5,626 nucleotides of DNA from positions 1-5,626 of the forward strand of contig CAMEWZ010000110.1 of the NCBI GenBank assembly GCA_945946745.1, given 5' to 3'. A program made the translations under genes and the position numbers. Origin of the DNA: an uncultured Clostridia bacterium. Its GTDB lineage: Bacteria; Bacillota; Clostridia; Oscillospirales; Oscillospiraceae. Under the pieces are notes generated by a model. The model was not told the DNA's origin. It searched no databases and saw only the letters and a list, made by a program, of their open reading frames with translations. Of the stretch, positions 5,490 to 5,626 are shown piece after piece; the stretch's first letter is position 1, and the number at the start of each line of letters is the position of its first letter.

Positions 5490-5626
5490 TTACTTCAAGC
5501 CTGCCTGCGTCAGCAGTGCGGGAATCTTGGATTCCCAGCCCAGGCTCATGATATGCACGCCCTGGCAGTAAGGCTTGCACTCCCGGATGATCCGGGCGGC
5601 GATTTCCACGCCGGTGATACCGGCCT
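5490..5626 (-). CDS. C-terminal end of a probable MetF-like methylenetetrahydrofolate reductase (partial)
   Basis: Only the last 44 codons and the TAA stop (5492-5490) are in the window; the gene continues beyond base 5626. The visible end reads GITGVEIAARIIRECKPYC, then QGVHIMSLGWESKIPALL, then TQAGLK. A helix with a GVEIA start followed by a strand GVHIMSLGWE and a final short helix resembles the last beta-alpha unit of the MetF TIM barrel, as I recall it from clostridial methylenetetrahydrofolate reductases that reduce 5,10-methylene- to 5-methyl-tetrahydrofolate. GC-rich third positions match the other genes. The evidence is short, and another TIM-barrel enzyme of one-carbon metabolism is possible. 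Codon pattern and the downstream hairpin support a real gene. Confidence 0.55.
   Translation of the reverse strand, partial: AGITGVEIAARIIRECKPYCQGVHIMSLGWESKIPALLTQAGLK

Overview
The window looks like chromosomal DNA from a Gram-positive anaerobe, most likely a clostridial (Bacillota) gut-type bacterium. This rests on strong AGGAGG-type ribosome binding sites, sigma-A-like promoters, a TTG start, GC-rich coding with AT-rich control regions, and the gene families present. The genus cannot be fixed from the sequence alone.

Left part (1-4143): a compact plus-strand operon with a clear promoter at 16-43. In order it encodes an S-adenosylmethionine (SAM) hydroxide adenosyltransferase family enzyme (DUF62, 75-920), a UPF0397-type ECF transporter S component (972-1520), a double-domain ECF ATPase (1579-3288, TTG start) and the ECF transmembrane coupling protein EcfT (3285-4112). 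The three transporter genes make a complete dedicated vitamin/nucleoside-type importer: one substrate-binding membrane protein, two fused ATPase domains, one T protein. The leading SAM-cleaving enzyme suggests that the cargo is linked to SAM, adenosine or methionine metabolism, but the substrate cannot be read from the sequence. A strong hairpin without a U-tract lies between the S-component and ATPase genes. The operon ends at a GC-rich hairpin (4116-4143) that probably serves both strands.

Middle (4150-5058): a convergent minus-strand gene for an AEC-family (auxin efflux carrier-like) permease. An extended -10 promoter at 5089-5117 and a ribosome binding site at 5068-5073 place its start at 5058, nine codons inside the longest open frame.

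Right part (5059-5626): about 430 bases without a convincing gene, holding a series of strong inverted repeats. These are a U-tract hairpin (5187-5220), three closely packed hairpins (5244-5333) and a GC-rich hairpin (5443-5469). The last follows the 3' end of a minus-strand gene cut by the window edge; its visible 44-residue C-terminus resembles the end of a MetF-like methylenetetrahydrofolate reductase. If that is right, a second one-carbon/methionine gene lies near the SAM-hydrolase operon.

The most interesting items are the SAM hydrolase-ECF importer cassette with unassigned cargo, a Ser where Asn is usual in the enzyme's SAM-binding motif, and the unexplained hairpin cluster at 5244-5333.
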